From Streptomyces sp. NBC_00670 (GTDB lineage Bacteria > Actinomycetota > Actinomycetes > Streptomycetales > Streptomycetaceae), in the NCBI RefSeq assembly GCF_036226765.1, contig NZ_CP109017.1, positions 992,001 through 1,056,000 on the forward strand: a stretch of 64,000 nt of DNA. The letters run 5' to 3'. The position numbers and the translations under genes were made by a program. Shown one piece after another: positions 1 to 9,200 of the stretch. The notes under the pieces were generated by a model. It had not been told where the DNA came from, ran no database searches, and saw only the letters and a program-made list of their open reading frames with translations. The first letter of the stretch is position 1, and every line of letters begins with the position of its first letter.

Positions 1-1
1 C

Positions 2-232
2 GACGGCGTCGTGGTGGCCTTCGAGGCGGACGAGTTCGACGCGGCGAACCGCTCCGGCTGGAGCGTCGTCGTCACCGGGCCGGCCGCGGTGGTGACCGAC
101 CCGGCGGAACACGAGCGGCTGCTGCGCAGCGGGCCGCGGTCCTGGATGCCGATCCGGGAGGACGTCTTCATCCGCATCGAGTCCGCGATGGTCACCGGGC
201 GTGAGCTGACGGATGTGCGCGGCACGGACTGA
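2..232 (+). CDS. Pyridoxamine 5'-phosphate oxidase-family protein, C-terminal part (5' end outside window)
   Basis: The reading frame is open from base 2 to a TGA at 230-232, giving 77 visible codons. The visible part (VAFEADEFDAANRSGWSVVV, then VTDPAEHERL and a WMPI..D.FIRI segment) has the look of the end of the split-barrel FMN-binding PPOX/PNPOx-like fold common as small stress proteins in actinobacteria. The N-terminal half and any flavin-binding residues lie upstream, so the substrate cannot be judged. It converges on the Acg-type nitroreductase. Such flavoproteins often sit in DosR-type regulons, but membership here is inferred from position only. Confidence 0.7.
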   Translation, partial: DGVVVAFEADEFDAANRSGWSVVVTGPAAVVTDPAEHERLLRSGPRSWMPIREDVFIRIESAMVTGRELTDVRGTD

Positions 233-280
233 GCGGCGCGGAGGCCGTCCGCGAACGCCGCGACCGGCCCGCCCCTCCAC

Positions 281-310
281 ACCCCGCTCCCGTTCCTACG
301 GGACCGGGGT
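281..310. terminator. Inverted repeat between two convergent genes
   Basis: ACCCCGCTCCCG (281-292) pairs with CGGGACCGGGGT (299-310) at 11 of 12 positions across the loop TTCCTA. It lies between the convergent PPOX-like and nitroreductase genes and overlaps the nitroreductase stop codon. A bidirectional terminator is the simplest reading. There is no U-tract, which is normal in Streptomyces. Confidence 0.5.
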
Positions 311-1291
311 GTCGTCGTGCTCCCCATCCGGGCGGGCGGTGGCGCGGGGGGTGCGGCCGCCGTCCGGGCCGTAGCCGAAGCGGATCAGCAGATGCGGGGC
401 GCAGCGCTGCCGGGCGCCGGTCGTCGCCGCCCGCAGGTCGGGCCACTCCATGGCCTGGTGCAGCATCGAGGTGCGCACCCCGTGCCGGGTGGCCACCAGC
501 AGCGCGCGTTCCAGGGCCTGCCCGGCACGCAGCCAGTCCTCCCGCCGGTCGTGCGGGGTCCACAACAGGGCGACCTGGGCGTGCCGTTCGAAGCGAAGGG
601 CGGGCGGCCGCAGGGTGGACAGCGGGCCGGTGAAGTCCCGCATGGGCATCCGGCCGTAGGCGTCCCGGGGGCCGAGGGAGGTGAGCGGGATGCCGTACGG
701 GGCGCCCGCGCCCGGGGCGCTGACCCAGGCCCGGGCCTCGGCGGTACGGGCGGGGTCGGCGGCGTTGCGGTCCTCGGCGACAGCGGTCAGACCGAGCAGC
801 CGCCGGGTGCCGGCGAAGTCGGGCATGTCCAGGTGCGCGCCCTCGGCGCGGGCCGCGGCGGTCATCTCCGCGACGATGTGTTCCGGCACGGGCCGGCCGG
901 TGAACGGCAGCCGGCTGGTGTGCCGGCGGGCGACGGCGTCGTACAGCTGCCGGTACGCAGGCCGCGCGCCCGGCGCGGCGGCGCCGAGCCGGACGGTGGC
1001 GAGCAGATCGGGGTCGGCCGGGTCGGGCAGCAGGTGGACGAGGGGTTCCCAGCCGAAGTGCGCGGCGGCGACGCGAAGGTTGAAGACGGCGGCGCCGACG
1101 GAGAGGTGCTGCGCACGCAGCCGGGGGTCGGCGTGCGGCAGGGTGCGCGCACGGTCCACCCTGACCTGGATCGTCCGGGTACCGGCATCCATGCCGAAGC
1201 GCCACGGCTGCGTGTTGTGAATCGACGGCGCGGCGACGGCGGAGTACAACAACCGCTCCACCAAGGCCGCGTCAACCTCGGGCATCCGCAT
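296..1291 (-). CDS. Acg-family FMN-binding nitroreductase-like protein
   Basis: 331 residues. The N-terminus has the nitroreductase signature AAPSIHNTQPWRF (about residues 19-31), followed by a helical fold with ARRHTSRLPFTGRPVP and a C-terminal HQAMEWPDLR segment. This arrangement is typical of Acg (Rv2032)-type double nitroreductase domains, many of which lack several FMN contacts and may store or sequester flavin rather than catalyse. I chose ATG 1291 because GAGAGGAG lies just upstream; the frame stays open to 1330. Acg is a classic member of the mycobacterial DosR dormancy regulon, which fits the DosRS-type pair at 15-18 kb. Family is reasonably sure; enzymatic activity is not. Confidence 0.8.
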   Translation of the reverse strand: MRMPEVDAALVERLLYSAVAAPSIHNTQPWRFGMDAGTRTIQVRVDRARTLPHADPRLRAQHLSVGAAVFNLRVAAAHFGWEPLVHLLPDPADPDLLATVRLGAAAPGARPAYRQLYDAVARRHTSRLPFTGRPVPEHIVAEMTAAARAEGAHLDMPDFAGTRRLLGLTAVAEDRNAADPARTAEARAWVSAPGAGAPYGIPLTSLGPRDAYGRMPMRDFTGPLSTLRPPALRFERHAQVALLWTPHDRREDWLRAGQALERALLVATRHGVRTSMLHQAMEWPDLRAATTGARQRCAPHLLIRFGYGPDGGRTPRATARPDGEHDDTPVP

Positions 1292-1304
1292 GACGGCTCC
1301 TCTC

Positions 1305-1425
1305 TCGGGGGCGCGGGGAACTGCGCACAACGGGACGAAGTCCCGTGCGGGGGGTGCAGGGGGCGCAGCCCCCGCCGGGGTCGAAGGGGCACAGCCCCTG
1401 GGGACGGGAAGGGCAAGGGCGGCCG
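1305..1425. repeat. Streptomyces interspersed GC-rich repeat
   Basis: The gap between the nitroreductase start and the CopD-like stop holds GGGGCGCGGGGAACTGCGC, the hairpin CGGGACgaaGTCCCG, then GGGGGCgcaGCCCCC and AGGGGCacaGCCCCT. This string of short inverted repeats resembles non-coding repeats scattered between genes in many Streptomyces chromosomes. It may end transcription of the nir operon. The family name is from general recall, not a search. Confidence 0.5.
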
Positions 1426-1444
1426 GGGGCGAGGCAACGCGCTG

Positions 1445-1897
1445 TCACGTCGCCGGCAGGGCCGTCGCCAGCAGGACCACCCCCAGTGACCCCACCAGCG
1501 ACCCCACAGCCAGTGCCCGCGCCAACTCCGGGCGCCCCTTCGCATGCGCCCACCCATGCACCACCGCCGTCAGCATCACCACCCCGAACAACCCGAGCTT
1601 CGCCGCAAGCACCCGCCCGTACCCCGGCTCCCCGAGCGACGCCCACGTCACCCCCTTGTGCCAGGCCATCGCCCACCCCGACCCCAGCTGCACCGGCAGG
1701 AACACCGCCCCCGTCAGCATCCCGAACCGCCGTCCCACCCGTGCCGCGAAGCGCCCCCGCTCCTCCTCCCCCAGCACCCGCCGGGCCAGCGGCAGCACCA
1801 CCAACGACAGCGCCAGCTGCCCGCCCACCCACAGCACGGCCCCGGCCACGTGCAGAAAACGGACCACCTGCCACAGCCCGATCGCGCCCCCGCCCAT
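1445..1897 (-). CDS. CopD-like integral membrane protein
   Basis: 150 residues with about four membrane helices. It starts VVRFLHVAGAVLWVGGQLALSLVVLP, the usual opening of CopD/DUF4149-type proteins, where a His in the first helix may bind haem or copper. ATG 1897 overlaps the nitrite reductase stop by one base (TGATG), with GGAGGT seven bases upstream; a GTG at 1900 is a less likely start. Last gene of the leftward radical SAM-nirK set. Coupling to a copper nitrite reductase suggests a role in copper delivery or electron transfer, but this is inferred from context. Confidence 0.75.
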   Translation of the reverse strand: MGGGAIGLWQVVRFLHVAGAVLWVGGQLALSLVVLPLARRVLGEEERGRFAARVGRRFGMLTGAVFLPVQLGSGWAMAWHKGVTWASLGEPGYGRVLAAKLGLFGVVMLTAVVHGWAHAKGRPELARALAVGSLVGSLGVVLLATALPAT

Positions 1898-4638
1898 CAC
1901 CGCACCTCCACCACACCGTGCGCCCCCGCCTCCGCATGCCGCATGTCGTGATCGACGAAGGAGTAGTGCCCGGCCGCCGCGAACTCCGTCTCCACGAACC
2001 CGCCCTGAGCGGCGGCCAGATCAAGCACCTGAGACCCACCGGAACCGCCACCGCCCCGCGCCCGCAACGCGTACGCCCCCTCCTTGTACACGGTGTCGAA
2101 CACCGCCCCCACCACATGGAAGGCGACCCCGTCGCTCGGCCCCGCGGCCACCACCCAGAACCGCACCCGCTCCCCCGCCCGCACCCGCAACGGCGCCTTC
2201 GCGTACTGCGCGGCGACCCCGTTGAACACCCAGGCGTCCGGCGTGTCCGCGCGCATCTTCGCGACCTGCGCCGCGCTCCCCGGCGTCCCCAGGTACAGCT
2301 CGGAGGAGACCAGCACGTACTCCCGGTCGACGGCGTCCAGCCCCGGCGGATCGACGATCACGGCGCCGTACATGCCGTTGCCCATGTGCTGGAGCATCGG
2401 CGCGGTGCTGCAGTGGTACAGCCACGCCCCGGCCCGCTCGGCCCGGAACCGGTACACGAGCCGCTCCCCCGGGTCGAGCGTGCGCATGGGCACGTCGGGC
2501 GAGAGCGCACCGGCGTGGAAGTCGATGCCGTGGCCCATCGTGGTGTCGTCGTTGACGAGGGTGACCTCGAAGACGTCGCCGACCTTCCCGCGCAGGGTGG
2601 GCCCGGGCGCACTCCCGCCGAAGGTCCACATCCGCTGCCGCACCCCGGGCGCGACCTCCACCGTCCGCTGCCGGACGTGCAGTTCGACCTTGTGCACGGT
2701 TGTGCCGGCCGCCGGGGCCAGGGCGGCGTCCCGGGCGTGCCACCCGGCGGAGAAGCCGGCGGAGAGGTCGAGTCCCGAGCCCTCCGAGGCGCTCGCGGAA
2801 TGGCCGTCGTGGCCACCGGCGCTCCCGGCGGAGGCCCGCGTGCCGCCGGTGGCCACGATGGCCAGCGTCATCCCGGCGGCCCGGTGCCCCGGTACCGTGC
2901 ACCATCCCGCGCGGTCGCCGGTGAGGGTGCCGAGGTCGAGGGTGCGCGACTGTCCGTCGGAGAGCAGCGAGGTGGCGGGGCCGTCCTCGATCCTCAGATC
3001 GTGCCGCTGCGCGTCGCGGTTGGTGACCTTCAGCCGCAGCGCGGTGCCCCGGGGAACCTCGATGCGGCTCGGGGTGATCCGCATGTCGTGCAGGGACACC
3101 GCCACGGTACGGGTTCCGGAAGCGGCGCCGCCGCCCGCGCCGGCGCCGGACGCGGTCGTCGTCGTACCGCCGCTCCCCGCCACGAGCACGGCCAGGGCCG
3201 TGACGACGGCGGCCACCGCCGTGCCGATCAGCACGGGCGCCCGGGGCGGCCCCGCCGCGGCGGCCACCCGCCGGCCGAGCACCGCAAGGACGAGCCCGAG
3301 GAAGGCCAGTGCGGCGCCCGCGGCGAGCACGGTGCCCACCGTGGCGGCGGGCCCGGGCAGCGGCAGGACGAGCAGGGCGACGGCCAGGTTGAGCGCGGCC
3401 AGCCGGGGCTGCCGGCCCCGTTCCAGTACGGCCCGCGAACCCGCCCGCTCCCTCGGGCCGTGCGACAGCACGACCGGCAGCAGATACGTCAGCGCGCCGA
3501 TCAACACCTGGGCGACGAAGCCGAGCAGGAACAGCGGAATCAGGGACTCGACGCCGCTCTGGGCGTCGGCCGCCGTGTGGGTGGCGAACAGCACCAGGTC
3601 GCTGACGATCCCGGCCGCCAGCCACACCGCCGACGCCGCCAGCGACCAGGCGGCGGCGACCGAGACGGGCGTGTGCCCCCGTCGGACGATGCCCGCCCAC
3701 ACCCGTACGGCGAGGGCGACACCGGTGGCGTAGGCGGCGAACCCGGCGACGGTCACCGCACGCCAGGCGCCCGCCGGGCCCGAGGCCGGGTCCGGCAGGG
3801 CCGCCGGGCCCGCGAGCCCGGCCACGGCGAGCGCGAGTCCGCCCCCGGTGAGGACCAGCACGCGACGGGCCGTCCGGGTGGTGTCCTGGTGCATCCGGAC
3901 ACCGAGTGCGGTGGGCCAGAGCATGAACAGGGTGCCGAGTACGGGCAGTCCGATCCAGCCCAGCAGCATGACGTGCAGGTGCGCGAGCCGCAGCCCGGTG
4001 TGCCCGTCCGCGCCCACGGTCCCGGTGGCCAGCAGCCCGCCGAGGACCGTCCCGACGGCGAGGGCGGCCGCGGCGGCCCGGTAGTAGGCGGTGACGGGCG
4101 CGAGCCGGCCGCCCAGCGCGCCCCGGCCGAGGCGGACGAGCACCACGAGGTGCGCGACGGCGGCGGCGACCAGTCCCGCGCACGCCGCCGCGATCAGCGC
4201 CGGCAGGTCGGCCCACACGCCGAGGAGCACCCCGGCGACGGACACGTTCACCCCCGCGAGCCGTACGGTGCTCCACCGCCGGTCGGGGGCCCGGGCGTGC
4301 AGCATCGCGACGGCGAAGTGCTCGCTCCACACCACGAGCGCGGTGGTGGCGGCGCCGAGCAGGAAGAGATGGACCGCCAGCCAGCGAGCCACCGGCAGGG
4401 TGTCCCGCTCGGTGGCCGCGAGCAACGCGAGCCCGGCCCATCCGGCGACCACCAGATGCGCCCACATCTGCCATGCCCGCACCCCCTGTCGGGCGGGGTG
4501 GCCGGCCCGGATGCCGGGGCCGCCCGGGCCACCGGCGCCCGGCTCTCCGGGTCCGCCGGGGCCACCGCCCTCCTGGAGCAGCGGCAGCGTTCTGCGGCCG
4601 TCCGGCCGTGGCGCGTCGTCGGCCTCGCCCCCGCTCAC
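1897..4638 (-). CDS. nirK: Copper-containing nitrite reductase (NO-forming) fused to a polytopic membrane domain and an extra cupredoxin
   Basis: 913 residues in three parts. Residues 55-485 form about eleven membrane helices with LAHLHVMLLGWIGLPVLGTL (218-237), reminiscent of NnrS or haem-copper oxidase subunit I-like proteins. Residues 510-600 are a plastocyanin-like domain with His546, Cys580, His585, Met590 as type 1 copper ligands. Residues 625-913 are a two-cupredoxin nitrite reductase of the AniA type: type 1 ligands His703, Cys743, His751, Met756; type 2 ligands His708, His742, His897; catalytic Asp706 and His841. All known catalytic positions are present. The enzyme should reduce nitrite to NO outside the membrane, with electrons perhaps passing from quinol through the fused domains (inference). 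GTG 4638 overlaps the upstream stop (GTGA), which sets the start; the frame itself extends further up. Confidence 0.88.
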   Translation of the reverse strand: MSGGEADDAPRPDGRRTLPLLQEGGGPGGPGEPGAGGPGGPGIRAGHPARQGVRAWQMWAHLVVAGWAGLALLAATERDTLPVARWLAVHLFLLGAATTALVVWSEHFAVAMLHARAPDRRWSTVRLAGVNVSVAGVLLGVWADLPALIAAACAGLVAAAVAHLVVLVRLGRGALGGRLAPVTAYYRAAAAALAVGTVLGGLLATGTVGADGHTGLRLAHLHVMLLGWIGLPVLGTLFMLWPTALGVRMHQDTTRTARRVLVLTGGGLALAVAGLAGPAALPDPASGPAGAWRAVTVAGFAAYATGVALAVRVWAGIVRRGHTPVSVAAAWSLAASAVWLAAGIVSDLVLFATHTAADAQSGVESLIPLFLLGFVAQVLIGALTYLLPVVLSHGPRERAGSRAVLERGRQPRLAALNLAVALLVLPLPGPAATVGTVLAAGAALAFLGLVLAVLGRRVAAAAGPPRAPVLIGTAVAAVVTALAVLVAGSGGTTTTASGAGAGGGAASGTRTVAVSLHDMRITPSRIEVPRGTALRLKVTNRDAQRHDLRIEDGPATSLLSDGQSRTLDLGTLTGDRAGWCTVPGHRAAGMTLAIVATGGTRASAGSAGGHDGHSASASEGSGLDLSAGFSAGWHARDAALAPAAGTTVHKVELHVRQRTVEVAPGVRQRMWTFGGSAPGPTLRGKVGDVFEVTLVNDDTTMGHGIDFHAGALSPDVPMRTLDPGERLVYRFRAERAGAWLYHCSTAPMLQHMGNGMYGAVIVDPPGLDAVDREYVLVSSELYLGTPGSAAQVAKMRADTPDAWVFNGVAAQYAKAPLRVRAGERVRFWVVAAGPSDGVAFHVVGAVFDTVYKEGAYALRARGGGGSGGSQVLDLAAAQGGFVETEFAAAGHYSFVDHDMRHAEAGAHGVVEVR

Positions 4639-5885
4639 GACGTCTCCCCTCCCCTCGGCGCCGTCCGCGCCCCCGTCCCGGACATCAGCGCGGCCAATTC
4701 CTCCTGGTGGGGGAACGACCCCGGCACGTACCCGCACCACGGCTCCTCCGCGTACGGGTCGCCGGTCACGCCGTACGCGCGGGAGCGGGAGCCGCCGCAG
4801 ACCCGGCGGAACTCGCAGGCACCGCACCGGCCGCCGAGCCGGTCGGGGTCGCGCAGCCCGGTGAACAGCGCGGAGGTGCGGTAGATCTCGGTCAGCGGCC
4901 GTCGCCGCACATTGCCCGCGCCGAGCGGCAGGAACCCGCTGGGGTGCACGGTCCCGGTGTGCGAGACGAAGACGAAGCCGCGGCCGGCGTTGACGTCCAG
5001 CGGCGGCCGCCGGGCCCGGCGGCCCCCGGCGGCGAGGCCGAGCTCGGCCGTGCGCGCCCGCAACTCCCGGTACAGCGGCCCCAGTCCGAGCGCCTGCTCG
5101 TGGTCCTCGCCCAGACCGGCGAGGACGCGGCGCTGGAGGGCGACGCGGCGGAAGTGGTGGGCCTCGGTGGTCTTGGCGGGCACGGTCAGGCCGGCGTCGT
5201 ACACGAAGTTCAGGACGTCCTCGGTCTCGGCGGGCGTCAGCGCGCCGAGGGCCGCGCCGCGTCCGGTCGGTACGAGGAAGAAGGCGCTCCACAGCATCGC
5301 GCCGTGGGTGTGCACGAGGCGGACGACGTCCGGCAGGTCGTGCAGGTTGTGCCGGGTGACGGTGGTGTTGATCTGCACCTTCATGCCGAGCGCGCGGGCG
5401 GCGTCCCAGGCGTCGAGGGTCCAGCGGTAGACGCCGGGCACGCCCCGGAAGCCGTCGTGCAGTTCCGGGGTGGAGCCGTCCAGGCTGAGCGAGAGGCCGA
5501 CCGCGCCGGCCTCGTGCACGGCCCGCAGCCGCTCGGCGGTCAGCGTCGGCGTGCCGGAGGGCGAGACGGCGACGCGGACGCCCACCTCCGCGCCGTACGC
5601 GATGAGTTCGAGCAGATCGGGCCGCTGGAAGGGATCACCACCGGTGATCACGAACAACGGTGCCGGGCGGCCGAAGTCGGCGATCTGCCGCATCAGTTCC
5701 TTGGCGGCCCCGGTGTCCAGCTCGCGCGGATCCCGGTCCGGGACGGCCTCGGCGCGGCAGTGCACGCAGGCCAGCGGGCAGGCCCGGGTGGACTCCCAGA
5801 TCACGAGGAACGGCCGCTCGCCCACGTTCTGCCGCTGCCGGCGCACGGCGGGTCCGCCGCCGGCCGCCGGAACGCCCGCGCTCAC
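4635..5885 (-). CDS. Radical SAM/SPASM-domain protein
   Basis: 416 residues. CPLACVHC (about residues 36-43) is the CxxxCxxC motif that binds the SAM 4Fe-4S cluster; VITGGDPFQRPDL is the GGE-like strand-2 motif. The C-terminus has a SPASM-like cysteine set, CGACEFRRVCGG and PWC, for an auxiliary cluster. The overall form resembles the NirJ/AhbC/PqqE branch (TIGR04053-like). That branch includes haem d1 and alternative haem biosynthesis enzymes, so a haem-modifying or cofactor role is possible, but copper NirK needs no haem d1. GTG 5885 overlaps the stop of a 62-codon ORF and its own TGA overlaps the nirK start, so the set is translationally coupled. Confidence 0.85.
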   Translation of the reverse strand: MSAGVPAAGGGPAVRRQRQNVGERPFLVIWESTRACPLACVHCRAEAVPDRDPRELDTGAAKELMRQIADFGRPAPLFVITGGDPFQRPDLLELIAYGAEVGVRVAVSPSGTPTLTAERLRAVHEAGAVGLSLSLDGSTPELHDGFRGVPGVYRWTLDAWDAARALGMKVQINTTVTRHNLHDLPDVVRLVHTHGAMLWSAFFLVPTGRGAALGALTPAETEDVLNFVYDAGLTVPAKTTEAHHFRRVALQRRVLAGLGEDHEQALGLGPLYRELRARTAELGLAAGGRRARRPPLDVNAGRGFVFVSHTGTVHPSGFLPLGAGNVRRRPLTEIYRTSALFTGLRDPDRLGGRCGACEFRRVCGGSRSRAYGVTGDPYAEEPWCGYVPGSFPHQEELAALMSGTGARTAPRGGETS

Positions 5886-6070
5886 CGCCGCCCCCCGTGC
5901 GCCCGTCCGAGCCGGATGCCACAGGTGTGTCCGGCCGCCCGGGTGTCAGGGCGGACGTGGCCGGCGGCCGGACGCCGACCGGACCGGAGGGGGTGGCGGG
6001 ACGGCCGCCGGGCGGGCCTCGGCCAGGGACGGGGGATGGGGCCGGGCCACCTGTGGGTGCGGTCGTACAT
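5882..6070 (-). CDS. Small Pro/Arg-rich protein, first gene of the radical SAM-nirK set
   Basis: 62 codons. ATG 6070 is preceded by CGGAGG seven bases upstream, the strongest ribosome site in this divergent region, and the TGA overlaps the radical SAM GTG. About 55 of 62 codons end in G or C, as in real genes nearby. The product (starting MYDRTHRWPGPIPRPW) has no family I recognise: no membrane segment, basic, one Cys near the end. It could be a true small protein, a leader that couples translation, or a maturation peptide for the radical SAM enzyme. The last idea is speculative. Confidence 0.5.
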   Translation of the reverse strand: MYDRTHRWPGPIPRPWPRPARRPSRHPLRSGRRPAAGHVRPDTRAAGHTCGIRLGRAHGGRR

Positions 6071-6146
6071 TGCGCTGCCTCCGGTTCGGTCGGTGTCAGC
6101 CTGCACCTCCCGAGGTCCGCGCCCGGCCCGCCGAGGGGCCCTGCTT

Positions 6147-6166
6147 CCAGGGCCGTTGGTCCCTGG
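6147..6166. promoter_or_regulatory. DosR/OsdR-type box 1
   Basis: CCAGGGCCGTTGGTCCCTGG, with outer arms CCAGGG...CCCTGG symmetric and an asymmetric centre as usual for DosR-family sites. It shares 17 of 20 positions with the perfect box before the regulator gene at 18.1 kb. Confidence 0.6.
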
Positions 6167-6200
6167 GGCGGCGGGCCGGGCAGGACCCTTGGGCGTCCGG

Positions 6201-6220
6201 CCGGGGGCGTTCGGCCCAAG
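6201..6220. promoter_or_regulatory. DosR/OsdR-type box 2, proximal to narG
   Basis: CCGGGGGCGTTCGGCCCAAG matches box 1 at 14 of 20 positions. Its centre lies about 45 bp before the narG ATG, which is the usual distance for DosR activation if transcription starts at or near the ATG. Weaker than the other copies. Confidence 0.45.
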
Positions 6221-6255
6221 GTCCCGGGCCCCTGCCCCGGCATACGTTTCCGGCC

Positions 6256-9200
6256 ATGGAGAACGACGAGAAGGCACGGCGGCGGCCACCGCACACCGAC
6301 CGGGACTGGCCGCTGGCCGGCCGCCGGCTGCTCACCCGCGACGAGGTCTCCGCCGACGGGCGCGCCGTGTTCGGCGAGAACGACGGCAAGTGGGAGGGGT
6401 TCTACCGGGACCGCTGGGCCCACGACAAGGTGGTGCGCTCCACGCACGGCGTGAACTGCACCGGTTCCTGTTCCTGGATGGTGTACGTAAAGGACGGCCT
6501 GATCACCTGGGAGCACCAGGCCACGGACTACCCCTCGATCGGCGCGGACTGCCCCGAGTACGAGCCGCGCGGCTGCCCGCGCGGGGCCTCGTTCTCCTGG
6601 TACACCTACTCCCCCAGCCGGGTCCGCTACCCGTATGTGCGCGGCACGCTGCTGAAGCTGTGGCGCGAGGCGCGCCGGAGGCTGGGTGACCCGGTGGCCG
6701 CGTGGGCGGAGATCACCGGCGATCCGGCGAAGGCGCGGGCGTACAAGCGGGCCCGTGGCAAGGGCGGCCTGGTGCGGGCGAGCTGGGACGAGGTGGCCGA
6801 GCTGGTGGCCGCCGCCCATGTGCACACCGTCAAGGCGTACGGCCCGGACCGCGTCGCCGGGTTCTCGCCGATCCCGGCGATGTCGATGGCGTCGTTCGCG
6901 GCCGGCTCCCGCTTCATGTCGCTGATCGGCGGCACGCTGCTGTCGTTCTACGACTGGTACGCCGACCTGCCCGTGGCCTCGCCGCAGGTGTTCGGGGACC
7001 AGACGGACGTGCCGGAGTCGGCGGACTGGTGGAACGCCGGCTATCTGGTGATGTGGGGCTCCAACATCCCGGTCACCCGCACGCCCGACGCGCACTTCCT
7101 CACCGAGACCCGCTACAACGGCACCAAGGTCGTCGCGGTCTCCCCCGACTACGCGGACAACGTGAAGTTCGCCGACGAGTGGCTCTCCCCGCACCCCGGC
7201 ACCGACGGGGCGCTGGCGATGGCCATGGGGCATGTGATCCTGCGCGAGTTCCTGGTCGACCGCGAGGTGCCGTACTTCCGGGACTATCTGCGGACGTTCA
7301 CCGACGCCCCGTTCCTCATCACCCTGCGCGAGGGTGCGCACGGCCTCGTCCCGGACGGGTTCCTGACCGCCGCCGACCTGGGCGGCGAGGCCGCGCGGGA
7401 GGAGAACGCGCACTCCAGGACGGTGCTGCTGGACTCCGCCACCGGAGAGCCCGTCGTCCCGAACGGTTCCCTCGGCCACCGCTGGGCGGCAGGGGACAAG
7501 GGCCGCTGGAACCTGGATCTGGGCGGTGTCGTACCGGAGCTGAGCCTGCTCGACCGGGCCGGGGAGCGCGTCGAGGTGGCGCTGCCCCGGTTCGACGAGG
7601 GAGCCACCGAGGGCGGTTCGGTGATGGTGCGCGGGGTGCCCGCCCGGCGACTCGGCGGGCGCCTCGTCACCACCGTGTTCGACCTGATGCTCGCCCAGTA
7701 CGGGGTGGGCAGGCCCGGTCTGCCGGGCGACTGGCCGACGTCGTACGAGGACGCGAGCCGGCCGTACACCCCGGCCTGGCAGGAGACGATCACCTCGGTG
7801 CCGGCGGAGCAGGCGGCCCGGATCGCCCGGGAGTTCGCCCGCAACGCGGAGCGCACCAACGGCCGTTCGATGATCGCGATGGGTGCGGGCACCAATCACT
7901 GGTTCCACTCCGACACCATCTACCGCGCCTTCCTGGCGCTCACCACGATGACCGGCTGCCAGGGCGTCAACGGCGGCGGCTGGGCGCACTACGTGGGCCA
8001 GGAGAAGGTGCGTCCGCTGACCGGCTTCCAGCACCTGGCGTTCGCCTTCGACTGGCAGCGGCCCACCCGGCACATGGCGGGCACCTCGTACTGGTACCTC
8101 AACACCGACCAGTGGCGCTACGAGGCCTTCGGGCCCGAGGAACTGGCCTCGCCGCTCGGTGAGGGCCGGTTCAAGGGCAAGGCGTTCGCCGACTGTCTCG
8201 CGCAGGCGGTGCGGCTCGGCTGGACCCCGGGCCACCCCGGCTTCAACCGCAACCCGCTCGACCTGGCCGACGAGGCGGCGGCCGCGGGCCGGCCGGTCGC
8301 CGAGCACATCGTGGACGAACTCGGGTCGGGGCGGCTGCGGTTCGCCGCCGAGGACCCGGACGACCCGGCCAACTTCCCCCGTGTGCTCACCGTGTGGCGG
8401 GCCAATCTGCTGGGCTCCTCAGGGAAGGGCAACGAGTACTTCCTGCGCCATCTGCTGGGCGCCGACGCGGCGGTCCGCTCCGCCGAGACCCCGCCCGGCG
8501 AGCGCCCCGAGGAGGTGGTGTGGCACGAGGAGGCACCCGAGGGCAAGCTCGACCTGCTGGTCACCATGGACTTCCGGATGACCTCCACCGGTCTGCTCTC
8601 CGACGTGGTGCTGCCGGCCGCGACCTGGTACGAGAAGGACGACCTGTCGTCGACCGACATGCACCCCTTCGTGCACGCCTTCACCCCGGCCATCGCCCCG
8701 CCCTGGCAGTCCCGCACCGACTACGACACGTTCCTCACGCTCGCCGACCGGTTCAGTGAGCTGGCCGCCACGCACCTGGGCACCCGTACCGACGTCCTCG
8801 CCGTCCCCCTCACCCACGACACCCCGGACGAACTCGCCCAGCCGGGCGGGGTGGTGCGGGACTGGAAGACCGGTGAGTGCGAGCCGGTGCCGGGGCGCAC
8901 CATGCCCAAACTCGTCGTCGTCGAACGGGACTACGCGGCCGTCGCACAGAAGATGCGCGCCGTCGGCCCGCTGCTCGACACGCTCGGCACCACCACCAAG
9001 GGTGTCACCGTCCACCCGGACCGCGAGATCGAGGAGCTGCGGCACCGCTGCGGCACCGTCCACGACGGGGTGGGCGCCGGCCGGCCCTCGCTGGCCACCG
9101 CGAGCGACATGTGCGAGGCGATCCTCGCGCTGTCCGGCACCACCAACGGGCGCCTGGCGACCGAGGGGTTCCGGGAGCTGGAGCGGCAGACCGGCAGCGA

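Larger units (their letters stand above)
6071..6255. promoter_or_regulatory. Divergent promoter region between the nirK set and narGHJI
   Basis: This gap separates the divergent small ORF/radical SAM/nirK set and narG. It holds two 20-bp boxes of the type also found at 13.7 and 18.1 kb (6147-6166 and 6201-6220) and a short hairpin GGCCCTGcttcCAGGGCC (6137-6154). No Shine-Dalgarno sequence precedes the narG ATG, while CATACGTT (6241-6248) could be a -10 element, so narG mRNA may be leaderless. These points are read from sequence; function is inferred. Confidence 0.55.

Noticed and set aside
1305..1425. Possible CRISPR or mobile element from repeated short hairpins
   Set aside because: Repeats are imperfect inverted GC runs without regular spacers or any transposase gene.
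1345..4884. 1179-codon plus-strand ORF
   Set aside because: It is antisense to the copD-like and nirK genes, is Pro/Arg/His-rich throughout and shows no domain. High GC makes long antisense frames common.
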